Positions 9,066 through 18,164 are shown, numbered from the stretch's first letter. The stretch is 64,000 nt of DNA from Chitinophaga japonensis (GCF_007830125.1 NZ_VLLG01000002.1:816985-880984); one strand, 5' to 3'. Notes: generated by a model from the sequence alone, not told the origin. Made by a program: numbers and translations.

Positions 9066-10667
9066 TTATTGTTGATCCCACCACATCCGGGAGGTAAAGT
9101 TGTCCGCACCTAACCTGCTCACCGCATCCTGGTAGCCGGCCGGGTTATTGGCATTCTCATTGGAATGATAAGGGATCCTCCTGGGGATGGTGCCATTGGA
9201 AAAGTTACCGGTATAATTTACCGGCGTCAGTACCGGGTAGCCGGATCTTCTCCAGTTGGTCCAGGTTTCAATGAAATTGAACAGGGTACCGGTGGTAGCC
9301 CAGTATTGCTCGTTGATCTGCTTCAGCGCTGCTTCCGTAGACGTAATATTCAACGGGTGCGTGGCAGCATAAAGGGTAGCAGTACTTGCACTGATAGTAG
9401 CCACGGAAGCGTTGAAAGTGGCCAGTGATTGCAAGGCGGCGGCTACGCCATTGGCATAGTGGCCGGCAGCGGTACCGCCCACGTTCCAGCCGCGCACGGC
9501 AGCTTCTGCCAGCAGCAGTTCCGTTTCTGCGTAAGTCAGTACGAAGTTGGGCCCGTTCACATCCCGGTATACGGCCGTGGTAGGACGGGAATATTTACCG
9601 ATAGCGGCAAAATCCGCCCCGGCGCCGGTGCCACCGGGGTAACCGGGCGCATTGCTGATATCCGTAGCGCCGCCTCTCAGGTCGTAGCCGTTGGGCATCC
9701 CCAGTTGTACGCTGGAATCGCGGTTGCCGGCCAGTGCTGCATCATTGTTGGCGGCCAGCCCGTCCTGCGGAATTTCCCCGATAATGGTGAGGCGGGGATC
9801 ATTATTCACCCTCAGGTAATTGATCAGGGTATTGCTCCATTTTACTTCCCGGAAATCGTCCGTTACCAGCAGGGCATTGCTGGTGTTATTGGCGTTGCCG
9901 GAAGTATTGTCCGCCCTCACAAAAGCATTGTCTGCAATGCTGGTAAAGGTGCCGCCGGCAGCCGCTTTCTCGGCATAGCTCTGTGCGGTGGCCGGGTCTG
10001 CCTTGGTAAGGCGCATGGCGGTTCTCAGCATCAGGGAGTAGCCGAACTTTCTCCACTGGGCGATATCGCCTTTGTAGAACAGGTCGGCCGTAGCGGTGGG
10101 CTGGCTGGCATCCAGGGCGTTAATAGCTGTTTCCAGCTCACTCAGCATGGATTTATAGATGCTCTCCTGTGTATCGTAGGTGGGCTGGGTCATGCCTTCC
10201 TTGGCCTTTAATGCCTCGGAGTAGGGCACATCGCCATAGCAGTCCGTGATGTGCTGCATGATCAGCACTTTCATGATCACGCTCATGCTGTACAGGTTCG
10301 TCAGTCCTTTGGACTGCGCCAGGTTGCCCATTTCATAGGCAAAGCTGGCGGCCTGGTAATCCTCTTCCCAGATCCTGTTCTGGTAGGAAATAAGGTTGGA
10401 GGAGCCCACGTATTTATCGCCGTTGCTGTAGTAGTTGAAAGTGGATGACAGTATCTGTGGCCACATGCTCTGGAACAGCAACTGGCTGTAGCCGGTATTG
10501 GCATACTGGAACTGTGCTTTGGACAGCAGGTAATTAGGATCGTACAGATCGGCAGTCACTCTCACGGGGTCGCTGTTGATCTCGTCGAACTTGTCGGTAC
10601 AACCCGTGAGCAACGCTGCTACCAAGCCTATATGCAGGAATGATTTCTTCATGTTCATGGTCATCAT
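9066..10667 (-). CDS. SusD/RagB family lipoprotein
   Basis: A SusD-like surface lipoprotein of about 530 residues. The lipobox LLTGC follows MKKSFLHIGLVAA. Family features include VRVTADLYDPNYLLSKAQFQ near the start, the helical core with DCYGDVPYSEALK, LLLAEAAVRGW in the second half and the ending FTSRMWWDQQ, typical of the SusD_2-like subgroup. Two starts are possible: 10667, whose ATG overlaps the SusC TGA (ATGA, coupling), and 10652, which begins right at the signal peptide. It is the partner of the SusC gene before it and the second gene of the four-gene minus-strand operon. Confidence 0.93.
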   Translation of the reverse strand: MMTMNMKKSFLHIGLVAALLTGCTDKFDEINSDPVRVTADLYDPNYLLSKAQFQYANTGYSQLLFQSMWPQILSSTFNYYSNGDKYVGSSNLISYQNRIWEEDYQAASFAYEMGNLAQSKGLTNLYSMSVIMKVLIMQHITDCYGDVPYSEALKAKEGMTQPTYDTQESIYKSMLSELETAINALDASQPTATADLFYKGDIAQWRKFGYSLMLRTAMRLTKADPATAQSYAEKAAAGGTFTSIADNAFVRADNTSGNANNTSNALLVTDDFREVKWSNTLINYLRVNNDPRLTIIGEIPQDGLAANNDAALAGNRDSSVQLGMPNGYDLRGGATDISNAPGYPGGTGAGADFAAIGKYSRPTTAVYRDVNGPNFVLTYAETELLLAEAAVRGWNVGGTAAGHYANGVAAALQSLATFNASVATISASTATLYAATHPLNITSTEAALKQINEQYWATTGTLFNFIETWTNWRRSGYPVLTPVNYTGNFSNGTIPRRIPYHSNENANNPAGYQDAVSRLGADNFTSRMWWDQQ

Positions 10668-13600
10668 TTTTTGAATTTAAAGTTGACGTTAACGCCATAG
10701 CTGCGGGTGCTCGGCAAGCTGGTACCTTCTATACCGGCATAGTTGATCAGCGGGGAGAAGCCTGCTTCCGGGTCCACGTTATCGGTATGCTTCATCAGTA
10801 CAAGCAGGTTGCGCGCTACAAACGATACATTGATGGACTGGAAGGGCAGCACCTTGCCCAGCATACGCTCATCGAAAGTGTAGCCCAGGGTTACCTGCCG
10901 CAGCTTGATGAAGCTGGCGTCCAGCACATTAATGGTAGAAACGTTGTTGGCAAGCGCCTGGTAATAGGTCTGCGCCGCCACGCTGGTGCTATTGGCAGAG
11001 CCGTCTGATTTTACACCGCTCAGGGTAACGCCGGTCTCACGTCCTTCGAGCGTCATTTTGTTCAGCCCGCGGTACACGCTGTAGTAGTTGGTGGCGGACA
11101 GCATTTTGTGCCCGAACTTGCCATCTACCAGGAAGGACAAGTTGAATGCCTTGTAGCTGAAGTCGTTGTTCACGCCGCCAAACCAGGTGGGCAGCACGCT
11201 GCCGGAAGGCGTTAAGGCGCCGCGCTGCGGCAGGCCGTCGTCACTTACCAGGATATTGCCGTTAGCGTCGCGGAGATAGTCATAGGCCATTATCTGCGGG
11301 CCGGGCAGTCCTTTCACCAGCGCCGTATTGGCGTTCAGCGGACGATAGGTACCCAGGTTAAAGGTGGTGTTGCTGCTGTTCGGTCCGTAAATATCCAGGA
11401 TCTTGTTCTTCACGTTGGTAGCATTCACGGACACGTTCCAGCTAAAATTATTAGTGGTTACCGGTGTGCCGTTTACCGCCATTTCCAGGCCCCTGTTCTG
11501 CGTAGAGCCGGTGCCGATATACTGGCGGTTGTAGCCGGTAGACCAGCTCAGGTCGCCGTTCAGTATCTCGTTCTTGGTCTTGCGGGTAAAGTAGGCCACG
11601 TCTATCCCCAGGCGGTTGTTAAAGAACTTCAGCTCGGTGCCCACTTCCACTTCGCTTAATGTAAAAGGTTTCAGGAACAGGTTGGGCAGATCGCTGGGGA
11701 AGCTGCCGTAGGAGGTGCCGTTAATGGTACCGTCCACGCTGTAATAAGACTGGGTGATGTAGTACCGGTCCGGTTCCCCGCTGGCATTGGCGTAAGAAGC
11801 GCGCAGCTTGCCGTAGCTCAGGTTGGGAATATCCACCAGTTCGGAGAAGATGAAGCTGGCGGAAACAGAGGGTACAAATATATCCCTGTTGGCGCTGGGC
11901 AGGGTAGAATAGGTGTCATACCTGCCGGTAGTGCTCAGGGTCAGGAAATTCTTATAGGCCAGGTCCATGGTGTAGTAAGCGGAATGCTGTTCCTGGCGGT
12001 TAAGAATGTTCTCCCTGCCAAAGCTCTTCACATTGTTATAAGAGTAGAAGTAAGGGATGATGAAATTGCTGCCGCTGATGTTCACCTGCTCATCCCTTCT
12101 TTTACGGGTGCTGGCGCCGATGGCCAGGTCCAGGTTCAGGTCCTTGGTGAGGTCTTTCCGGAAGCCCAGCAGCCCGTCTACGTTCAGCTCACTGGTCTGG
12201 CGGGTACGCAGGTTCATGTTACCGCTTACGGTAATGCCGTCCTGCACGCCGTAGGAGTAGGCGGTGCCCCAGGGTGTGATCTGGAACTGCCGGTCGTTGA
12301 TCAGGTCATATCCCACACGGGCCTGCGCGTACAGCCAGTCTGTAAGCTCATACCGGGCGGTAACAGCGGAGATCAGGCGTTTCCGGTCCAGGTCATTCTT
12401 ATACTGGTTGATCACAAACCAGGGATTGGAAACATAGATATCATCCGTAAAGGTCACTTCCTTGCCATTGTTGGCGGAGTCATAACCCGGCGCCAGGATG
12501 GACTGGTTGATGTTATTGGCCAGGAAGTAAATGTTGTTCGGGTTCAGCGGGCCATCGCTCAGTTGCGGGCGGTTGGTGGACTGCTCATCAATGTAATTGG
12601 CCATTACGCTTACCTTCAGCCTTTTGCTGGCGTTTTGCTCCACGTTCAGGTTGACAGTTTTACGGGTAACGCCGCTGTTACGGATAATGGATTTATTATC
12701 CATGTTGGACAGCGACAGGCGGAAGGAGCCCATCTCATTACCGCCGGAAACCGAGGCCGTATTGGTGAAGGTAGGGCCGGTCCTGTAAAAGGTATTGATA
12801 TTATTGTCCACCGCGGAATACGGGTACATATTACCGTCATACTGGATGGTTTGCGCACCGTCCAGCTTTTCACCCCAGCTCAGGCGGGTGCTGTTCAGCG
12901 CCGCGTTGGTGTTGGAAGGCCGCACGCCCAACTGGCCCTGGCCATATACGTATTGGTAATCGGTAAAGTCTATCGCCTTGTCGATGGCATAGTTCATATT
13001 GTATTCCACCTGCAGGCCGCCTTTCTTACCGCTTTTGGTAGTGATCAGGATCACGCCGTTGGTGGCGCGGCTGCCGTACAGTGCGGAGGCGGAAGCACCC
13101 TTCAGCACGGTCATGCTTTCAATGTCGTCCGGGTTCAGGTTGGCGATACCGTCCCCGTTGTCGGAGCCGCCCCATTCACCGGCAGCGCCTCTTTGCGTGT
13201 TATCAATGGGCACACCGTTGATCACGAAAAGCGGGCTGCTGGCCCCGAAGCTGGCCATGCCCCTTAGCAGGATGCGTGCAGAAGAAGCAGGGCCGCCACT
13301 GGTGCCGCTTACGCTCAAACCGGCCACACGGCCTGTAAGGGAATAAGCTACGTTGGTTTCCCTGGCCTGCGTCATCACGCTGCCATCTACCTTGGTAACG
13401 GCAAAGCCTACCTTTTTGGACTCCTTGGAGATACCCAACGCAGTTACCACCAGTTCGCCCAGTTGCGTGGAGGATTCATCCATCACCAGGTCCAGGTTGT
13501 GCTGCGCGGCGGTTACCTCCATGGTCCGGGTACCGTACCCTACCAGGGACACCTGCAGGGTAAAAGCCCCTGCCGGTGCCTGCAGGGAAAAGTTCCCGTC

Positions 13601-13765
13601 AACACCTGTAACGGTTGCAATATTCTTTCCCTTGATCTGGACAGTTACAGCGGGAAGGGGATCACCCGTTTTTGCATCCTTGACGGAGCCTGTAAACTGC
13701 CTTGTTTGAGCAAACGCCGCTGAGCCAAGCAGCAACGTAATAATCAGCAGACGAAGTTGTCTCAT
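10664..13765 (-). CDS. SusC/RagA family TonB-linked outer-membrane transporter
   Basis: A 1033-residue SusC. Order of parts: signal peptide (MRQLRLLIITLLLGSAAFAQ), carboxypeptidase-D regulatory-like domain (about residues 22-105, GSVKDAKTGDPLPAVTVQIK), plug (GRVAGLSVSGTSGG, ILLRGMASFG, VINGVPIDN, LKGASASALYGSRATNGVI) and a long barrel ending in a C-terminal strand SYGVNVNFKFKK. The start at 13765 places the signal peptide at the N-terminus; the open frame reaches 13816 without support. It overlaps the next susD by an ATGA. Upstream lies a 650-base gap full of short repeats, shared with the divergent ECF sigma gene, which may control it. Confidence 0.94.
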   Translation of the reverse strand: MRQLRLLIITLLLGSAAFAQTRQFTGSVKDAKTGDPLPAVTVQIKGKNIATVTGVDGNFSLQAPAGAFTLQVSLVGYGTRTMEVTAAQHNLDLVMDESSTQLGELVVTALGISKESKKVGFAVTKVDGSVMTQARETNVAYSLTGRVAGLSVSGTSGGPASSARILLRGMASFGASSPLFVINGVPIDNTQRGAAGEWGGSDNGDGIANLNPDDIESMTVLKGASASALYGSRATNGVILITTKSGKKGGLQVEYNMNYAIDKAIDFTDYQYVYGQGQLGVRPSNTNAALNSTRLSWGEKLDGAQTIQYDGNMYPYSAVDNNINTFYRTGPTFTNTASVSGGNEMGSFRLSLSNMDNKSIIRNSGVTRKTVNLNVEQNASKRLKVSVMANYIDEQSTNRPQLSDGPLNPNNIYFLANNINQSILAPGYDSANNGKEVTFTDDIYVSNPWFVINQYKNDLDRKRLISAVTARYELTDWLYAQARVGYDLINDRQFQITPWGTAYSYGVQDGITVSGNMNLRTRQTSELNVDGLLGFRKDLTKDLNLDLAIGASTRKRRDEQVNISGSNFIIPYFYSYNNVKSFGRENILNRQEQHSAYYTMDLAYKNFLTLSTTGRYDTYSTLPSANRDIFVPSVSASFIFSELVDIPNLSYGKLRASYANASGEPDRYYITQSYYSVDGTINGTSYGSFPSDLPNLFLKPFTLSEVEVGTELKFFNNRLGIDVAYFTRKTKNEILNGDLSWSTGYNRQYIGTGSTQNRGLEMAVNGTPVTTNNFSWNVSVNATNVKNKILDIYGPNSSNTTFNLGTYRPLNANTALVKGLPGPQIMAYDYLRDANGNILVSDDGLPQRGALTPSGSVLPTWFGGVNNDFSYKAFNLSFLVDGKFGHKMLSATNYYSVYRGLNKMTLEGRETGVTLSGVKSDGSANSTSVAAQTYYQALANNVSTINVLDASFIKLRQVTLGYTFDERMLGKVLPFQSINVSFVARNLLVLMKHTDNVDPEAGFSPLINYAGIEGTSLPSTRSYGVNVNFKFKK

Positions 13766-14415
13766 TACTCTGTGGATTTTGGTTGTGGTTAGAATTAGAC
13801 ATAGTGAGGGCATCATGCCTGTTATCAGGCATGCAGTTGCATAGCATAGATGTTCAGTTTGCCCCTACGTGTTGCAATTTTTCATTGTTCCTGTGTACAT
13901 GTTCCTTGATTTTGGTTAGAGATAATAGCAGCCCTATGCCCTTACTGGAAGGCATATACGTGCATCGCCATATCCGAGACGGCTTACCTAAACGGCACTA
14001 TTTTTCATTGTTCGCTTCGAATAATTGTCCCCGATTTGCAAGTAGAATAACAAGTCCGTGTGTCTTACATTGTTCAATCGATTTTGGTTGACTTACGCTA
14101 ATAAATAACAAATAACAAGTCCAATATGTTTTTCGCCTAAAACGATTTAGTGGAAAAGTGATCGAAGTGCCTGCAGATGTTCTGTTTACGTTTCATTGTT
14201 CCTGCATTGTATTTCATTGCTCACGCACGCTGTTCATTGCTGCTCTCGTTAGTTCATAACTGTGCCACATAATTAATACTAATTTGGCATTAAAACAAAT
14301 AGTATTTTATCAAAGCCCGATAGTATATACAGGTGGTCTGTCCGCCCGGCTTTTTTTCTTACATTAAAGGTGATACCTGCCCTCTTTCTGACACTATTAT
14401 TAAAACCTAACTGAT
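13766..14415. promoter_or_regulatory. Divergent intergenic region with repeated octamers
   Basis: This 650-base gap separates susC (minus) from the ECF sigma gene (plus). It holds no convincing gene. It does hold repeated words: CATTGTTC at 13883, 14006, 14068 and 14194, with CATTGCTC at 14215; GATTTTGGTT at 13775, 13908 and 14080; and AATAACAAGTCC at 14046 and 14111. On the minus strand, the sense strand for susC, these read GAACAATG and AACCAAAATC. They may be operator sites or remnants of a tandem duplication. No clear -33/-7 promoter was picked out. Confidence 0.5.
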
Positions 14416-14943
14416 ATGCAGGAAAAAGAAGCGCAATGGTTAACGACCGTCTACCGGGACAGCTTTCCACAGGTAGCCAGGACGGTGCAGCAGCTTGGCG
14501 GCGACCAGGAAACGGCCAAAGACCTCTTTCACGATGCACTGATCATCTACCTGGAAAAGCAACGTAACCATACACTGGACATCCGGGTGTCCCTGAAAGC
14601 CTACCTCACCGGCATCGTAAAGATCCTATGGATCAGGAAATGCAAGCAGGACAGCCGGCAAAGGCCCCTGGACAATATGGAGGACCAACTGGGCATCCCG
14701 GAGGATTTCTATACCCCGGCGCCGGAACGCACCACCCGCCTGCTGCGTTACCTGCAGGCCGCCGGCAGCAAATGCCTGCAACTGCTGCAAGCCTTTTATT
14801 ATGAACAGCGGTCCATGCAGGAAATAGCCCGCCAGTTCCATTTTAAAACCGCCCGTTCCGCCACCGTGCAGAAGTACAAATGCCTGGAAAAGGTAAGGGA
14901 ACAGGTTAAAAACACCCGGGAATATGAGGAAGCAGTTGCATGA
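14416..14943 (+). CDS. ECF-type RNA polymerase sigma factor
   Basis: A 175-residue sigma-70 family protein of the ECF type. Region 2 is recognisable around residues 35-75 (DQETAKDLFHDALIIYLEK) and region 4 around 118-165 (CLQLLQAFYYEQRSMQEIA followed by a helix-turn-helix-like KTARSATVQKYKCLEKVREQ). It would direct RNA polymerase to a special promoter set. The stop overlaps the next gene by 20 bases, and a ClpP paralogue follows, so the three probably form an operon. It diverges from a susC gene; ECF sigma factors beside susC genes often control them, but here no FecR-type transmembrane anti-sigma gene is present. Confidence 0.85.
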   Translation: MQEKEAQWLTTVYRDSFPQVARTVQQLGGDQETAKDLFHDALIIYLEKQRNHTLDIRVSLKAYLTGIVKILWIRKCKQDSRQRPLDNMEDQLGIPEDFYTPAPERTTRLLRYLQAAGSKCLQLLQAFYYEQRSMQEIARQFHFKTARSATVQKYKCLEKVREQVKNTREYEEAVA

Positions 14944-15184
14944 GATACAGGAGATAGATCAATATGTCCTGCGGGAAATGAGCGCGGCAGACCAACTGGT
15001 GTTCCAGGCCCGGATGCTGGCCTGCCACCACCTGCAGGAAAAGGTGGAACACCAGCTACAGGCGCACGCGCTGGTACGCCGCTTTGCCCGGGAGGCGCAA
15101 CGGGAACAACTCTCTGAAGTATATGATCGCTTATGGGAAACCGATGCAAGCTTCCGGTCTGAAATAACCGCCATCTTCAAATAA
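14924..15184 (+). CDS. Small helical protein, possible anti-sigma factor
   Basis: An 86-residue, charged, helix-rich protein without cysteines arranged for zinc binding and without a membrane segment. The beginning ([20 protein letters not shown]) resembles the N-terminus of Bacteroidota anti-sigma proteins, where a short EQYLLGxMSPEEQ-like helix precedes a long one. Its gene overlaps the ECF sigma gene by 20 bases and ends 11 bases before clpP. Position and shape suggest that it binds the sigma factor; this is inference, and no family name is claimed. Confidence 0.6.
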   Translation: MRKQLHEIQEIDQYVLREMSAADQLVFQARMLACHHLQEKVEHQLQAHALVRRFAREAQREQLSEVYDRLWETDASFRSEITAIFK

Positions 15185-15195
15185 TATTTACCACC

Positions 15196-15807
15196 ATGCT
15201 GATACCTACTGTACTCGATAGTACTACACGGGGCGCCTATGATATTTACAGCCTGCTGCTGAAAGAGCGCATCGTTTTCCTGGGCGCCGCTATTGACGAC
15301 CAGGTGGCCAACCTGATAGTGGCGCAGTTGCTGTACCTGGACAGTGAGAATCACTACCCGGTGCGGCTGTATATCCACTGCCCAGGTGGCAGCGTATACG
15401 CCGGCCTTGCCATTTATGATACCATGAAAATGATGAAATCCCCGGTATCAACCGTAGCTGTGGGCTTTACCGGCAGCATGGGCACCGTTATTCTCACGGC
15501 CGGCGCTGCAGGACAGCGCTATGCCCTGCCTAATGCCACCGTGCACATGCACCCCACCAGCGGCGGCGCCAAAGGCTACACGGAAGATGTCAGCATTGCC
15601 TACCGGGAACAGGAAAGGCTGCAAAACCACCTGTTCCGCCTGATCGGCAAACATGCGGGCCATACCGCTGAAGAGATCGAAACTACCTTCCGTAGGGACA
15701 AGTTCATGAACGCGATGGAAGCCAAAAACTACGGGCTGGTGGATGAAGTACTGGGCGATGCAGCAGAGCTGCAGGTGCTGGCCCGGCTGGCCGACCTTAA
15801 AAAGTGA
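15196..15807 (+). CDS. ClpP-family serine protease (paralogue)
   Basis: A 203-residue ClpP-like protease with its catalytic triad in place: Ser in GFTGSMGT (about residue 95), His in VHMHPTSGG (about 120) and Asp in [20 protein letters not shown] (about 170). Compared with housekeeping ClpP, GQAASMGA is replaced by GFTGSMGT and the HQPxGG loop by HPTSGG, so this is a divergent paralogue rather than the main ClpP. ClpP forms a barrel that degrades proteins fed by a Clp ATPase. It follows the sigma and putative anti-sigma genes by 11 bases, which suggests a role in turnover of one of them. No Clp ATPase gene is nearby. Confidence 0.88.
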   Translation: MLIPTVLDSTTRGAYDIYSLLLKERIVFLGAAIDDQVANLIVAQLLYLDSENHYPVRLYIHCPGGSVYAGLAIYDTMKMMKSPVSTVAVGFTGSMGTVILTAGAAGQRYALPNATVHMHPTSGGAKGYTEDVSIAYREQERLQNHLFRLIGKHAGHTAEEIETTFRRDKFMNAMEAKNYGLVDEVLGDAAELQVLARLADLKK

Positions 15808-15869
15808 GGGCGCCGGCAGATCGCCAACGCCCTCCATGATCATTACAGGATACAGGTTGGTTAACGCTC

Positions 15870-15980
15870 TTATTTCAACAATACCAGCTTTTTACTTTCC
15901 ACCCGGCCATTGGCCAGTTGCAGCGTTACAATGTAGATACCGCTCTTTAAAGCGCCTGTTGGCAGGCTAAATTTGTAATA
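15870..15980 (-). pseudogene. Orphan T9SS C-terminal sorting-signal fragment
   Basis: The last 35 or so codons of an open frame on the minus strand read like the end of a type IX secretion C-terminal domain: a LPTGALKSGIYIVTLQL strand pattern, then NGRVESKKLVLLK and a stop. The preceding residues of the same frame do not look like a secreted protein, so this is probably the remnant of a larger surface protein whose body was deleted. It lies directly downstream of the MauE-like gene. Confidence 0.5.
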
Positions 15981-16144
15981 CAATATAAGCCGGAGGGGCA
16001 ACTCCGGCTTATAGAAAACAATTGGTGAATAATCATTAAAACTGCACTTGTCGTTACATAACAATTTCAATTCGTGAAGAATACCTACTTCTTGCTTACA
16101 GGTTTCGGCTGCGCCTGTATTTATCTGTAAAGATCGGTGACGAT

Positions 16145-16588
16145 TCAAACGGCCGGCTGCAGGGGAGCCTTATCCTTCGGGGCTTCTTTTTCATACAGCA
16201 TAATGCCCACAAAGCCCAGCACTACAAAAAAGATATTGAATACCAGGTGCTGGTTCCAGGTCATGTTCTGCAGCACGCCCCCGCAGGAGCAGGGAATATA
16301 ATCGCTGAACTTCAGGATGGCTACGATATAGGCGGTGAACATGGTCATCAGGCTGAAAGCAGCATACAGGCCGGCCAGGCACCACCTGGGCACGGTCAGC
16401 AATGCCACCACTACCAGTTCTACCACCGGAACGCCCCAGGCCACCCAGTCTGCAAAGGCGGTCAGCAAGGGAGACTTGCCCAGCTCTATGCTAAAGGCTC
16501 TATAGTCCGCCAGCTTGTTTACGCTGGCATATACAAACAGCAATATGAACAGGTAAGCGATAATGTCCACGATGGTTTTCCTCTTCAT
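16145..16588 (-). CDS. MauE/DoxX-family redox-associated inner-membrane protein
   Basis: A 147-residue protein with four predicted membrane helices (about residues 8-25, 47-65, 72-92 and 115-135). A conserved YIPCSCGGVLQNMTWNQHL segment between helices 3 and 4 holds a CxC pair, typical of MauE-like proteins of Bacteroidota. Family members are thought to take part in disulfide or electron transfer at the membrane. The N-terminus contains VYASVNKLADYRAF, as in DoxX-like proteins. It is transcribed alone, divergently from the GNAT gene. Confidence 0.85.
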   Translation of the reverse strand: MKRKTIVDIIAYLFILLFVYASVNKLADYRAFSIELGKSPLLTAFADWVAWGVPVVELVVVALLTVPRWCLAGLYAAFSLMTMFTAYIVAILKFSDYIPCSCGGVLQNMTWNQHLVFNIFFVVLGFVGIMLYEKEAPKDKAPLQPAV

Positions 16589-16783
16589 TTGGTTGATGTT
16601 TTTTGTTGTATGGGTTATCCAGGTAAAGCAGTTCTATAAATTTATCGATGATTACATCACCATAGCGTTAATCTGCGGTTAACCTCGCGGAGTTTTCCAA
16701 GCCATCGCGTTAGTATCGGATTAACAATTACGTTAACGATTGATTATCTATCCGGCACATAAAAAGCGGGACATTTGCAGCGA

Positions 16784-16925
16784 GGAATTATATGCATTTT
16801 CCGCAACCCCGCGGTACAGAACCGGATCTAACCATCCGGTTCTGAAATTTATATGGCTAGGGGTACCTTCACATTTTCTGATCTTAGCCTGAACAGCCGG
16901 AATTTTCATCCGGCTGTTTTTTTAT
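16784..16925 (+). ncRNA. Candidate small RNA or leader with two hairpins
   Basis: In the 378-base gap between the MauE-like gene (minus) and a GNAT gene (plus) are two strong hairpins. One has perfect 11-base arms at 16817-16827 and 16834-16844 (CAGAACCGGAT/ATCCGGTTCTG). The other is a clean terminator at 16892-16918 (AACAGCCGGA/TCCGGCTGTT) followed by T7. No coding frame fits. This could be a small RNA of up to about 140 bases, or a leader with attenuator for the GNAT gene. The 5' end is a guess; a GACATTTG box at 16770 is an imperfect -7 element. Confidence 0.35.
16892..16925 (+). terminator. Intrinsic terminator upstream of the GNAT gene
   Basis: Ten-base perfect arms at 16892-16901 and 16909-16918, a seven-base loop and a run of seven T. 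It lies 41 bases before the GNAT start, so it ends an upstream plus-strand transcript; no plus-strand gene precedes it within 1 kb. Confidence 0.8.
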
Positions 16926-16965
16926 GTATTAACTTTAGGTTCGTCATTCCAATCCCCCGCTTTCT

Positions 16966-17697
16966 ATGCAAACCGAGGTCATTAAAACTACCCTGGCAGA
17001 CATACGGGCTTTCCGCCTGTTGTTCCTGCAGGAGCGCCGCTTCCAGTTCGTGCATGACAAATGTCACCTATACGGCTGGGCAGATACTTACCTGTTCCTG
17101 GCAGATGGTATGCGCATCGGTTATGGCGCCATATGGGGGCACAACAAACGGGAGGACCGGGATGCTATTTTCGAGTTTTACCTGCTGCCGCCGTACCGCA
17201 AACTGTCCAACCGCATTTTCCCTTTATTTCACAGCGCTTCCGGCGCTTTTTATATAGAATGCCAGAGCAATGATGCCCTGCTGGCCTCCCTCCTGTATGA
17301 ATATGCCAGGAACATCAATGCCGAAGCCATTCTTTTTGAAGACCACTACACTACACAATTGCAGGTGCCCGGCGTAGTGTTTCGCCGGCCCGGCGGGCCG
17401 CCCGACGGCTATGATGCGGGCGGCTACGCCCTTGAGCAAGCAGGTGAAACGGTGGCCACAGGCGGTCTTATGCTGAACTACAATATGCCATATGCAGACA
17501 TTTACATGGATGTAAAGGAAAGTTGCCGCCAGCAGGGCCTGGGCAGCCTGCTGGTGCAGGAGCTGAAGAAAGAAGCCTACAGTATGGGCAGGGTGCCCTC
17601 CGCCCGCTGCAACATCCGGAACCTGGCATCCAAAGCTACACTGCTGAAGGCCGGCTTCAGGGAATGCGGGTTTATATTGAAAGGGGAGATACTGTAA
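16966..17697 (+). CDS. GNAT family N-acetyltransferase
   Basis: A 243-residue acetyltransferase. The C-terminal half holds the acetyl-CoA-binding GNAT motif: a beta strand YADIYMDVKE, then CRQQGLGSLLVQELKKEAY (the Q/RxxGxG/A loop, about residues 187-205), and CNIRNLASKATLLKAGFREC, typical of motif B. The N-terminal half (LYGWADTYLFLADGMRIGYG) is a second, weaker GNAT-like domain. The substrate is unknown. ATG start at 16966 follows a TTAACTTTA box that may be part of its promoter. It is monocistronic. Confidence 0.85.
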   Translation: MQTEVIKTTLADIRAFRLLFLQERRFQFVHDKCHLYGWADTYLFLADGMRIGYGAIWGHNKREDRDAIFEFYLLPPYRKLSNRIFPLFHSASGAFYIECQSNDALLASLLYEYARNINAEAILFEDHYTTQLQVPGVVFRRPGGPPDGYDAGGYALEQAGETVATGGLMLNYNMPYADIYMDVKESCRQQGLGSLLVQELKKEAYSMGRVPSARCNIRNLASKATLLKAGFRECGFILKGEIL

Positions 17698-17771
17698 GGA
17701 ATATCATGTATTGTTAACAACCGGGTTGAATATTTTTAGTTAACTTCCATGATCACAAAATACACCACACT

Positions 17772-18116
17772 ATGAGTAAATTTGTTATCACCAAAAGTTC
17801 CAATGAGGAACTTCGCTTCAAACTGAAGGCTGGTAACGGCGAACCAATCCTTGCCAGCGAAGGCTACACTTCAAAGGCCGCCTGCATGAACGGCATTGAA
17901 TCTGTACGGGAGAACTCACAGAAGGAAGAACGGTTCGAGAAAAAAACAGCTTCCAATGGCAAACATTATTTTGTGCTGAAAGCCGGCAATGGCCAGGTGA
18001 TCGGCAGTAGTGAGATGTATGAGAGCACATCCGGCAGGGATAACGGCATTGCTTCCGTGATGAAAAATGCACCACAGGCTGCCATTGAAGACGAAACTGT
18101 TTTAACCGCCAATTAG
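17772..18116 (+). CDS. yegP: YegP/DUF1508 family protein
   Basis: A 114-residue protein made of two DUF1508 repeats. Repeat one is FRFxLKAGNG-like (ELRFKLKAGNGEPILASEGY, with TSKAACMNGIESVREN); repeat two is HYFVLKAGNGQVIGSSEMYE with GRDNGIASVMKNAP. This two-repeat form equals YegP of Escherichia coli, whose role is not known. It is monocistronic and followed by a strong GC-rich terminator. Confidence 0.9.
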   Translation: MSKFVITKSSNEELRFKLKAGNGEPILASEGYTSKAACMNGIESVRENSQKEERFEKKTASNGKHYFVLKAGNGQVIGSSEMYESTSGRDNGIASVMKNAPQAAIEDETVLTAN

Positions 18117-18122
18117 CTGTAT

Positions 18123-18164
18123 GACCGGCCGGTTTGCATCAGGCAGCCGGCCGGTCTGTTTTAT
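18123..18164. terminator. Bidirectional terminator between yegP and the VOC gene
   Basis: Perfect 10-base arms GACCGGCCGG at 18123-18132 and CCGGCCGGTC at 18147-18156, a 14-base loop, then TGTTTT. It lies between two converging genes. Confidence 0.85.
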
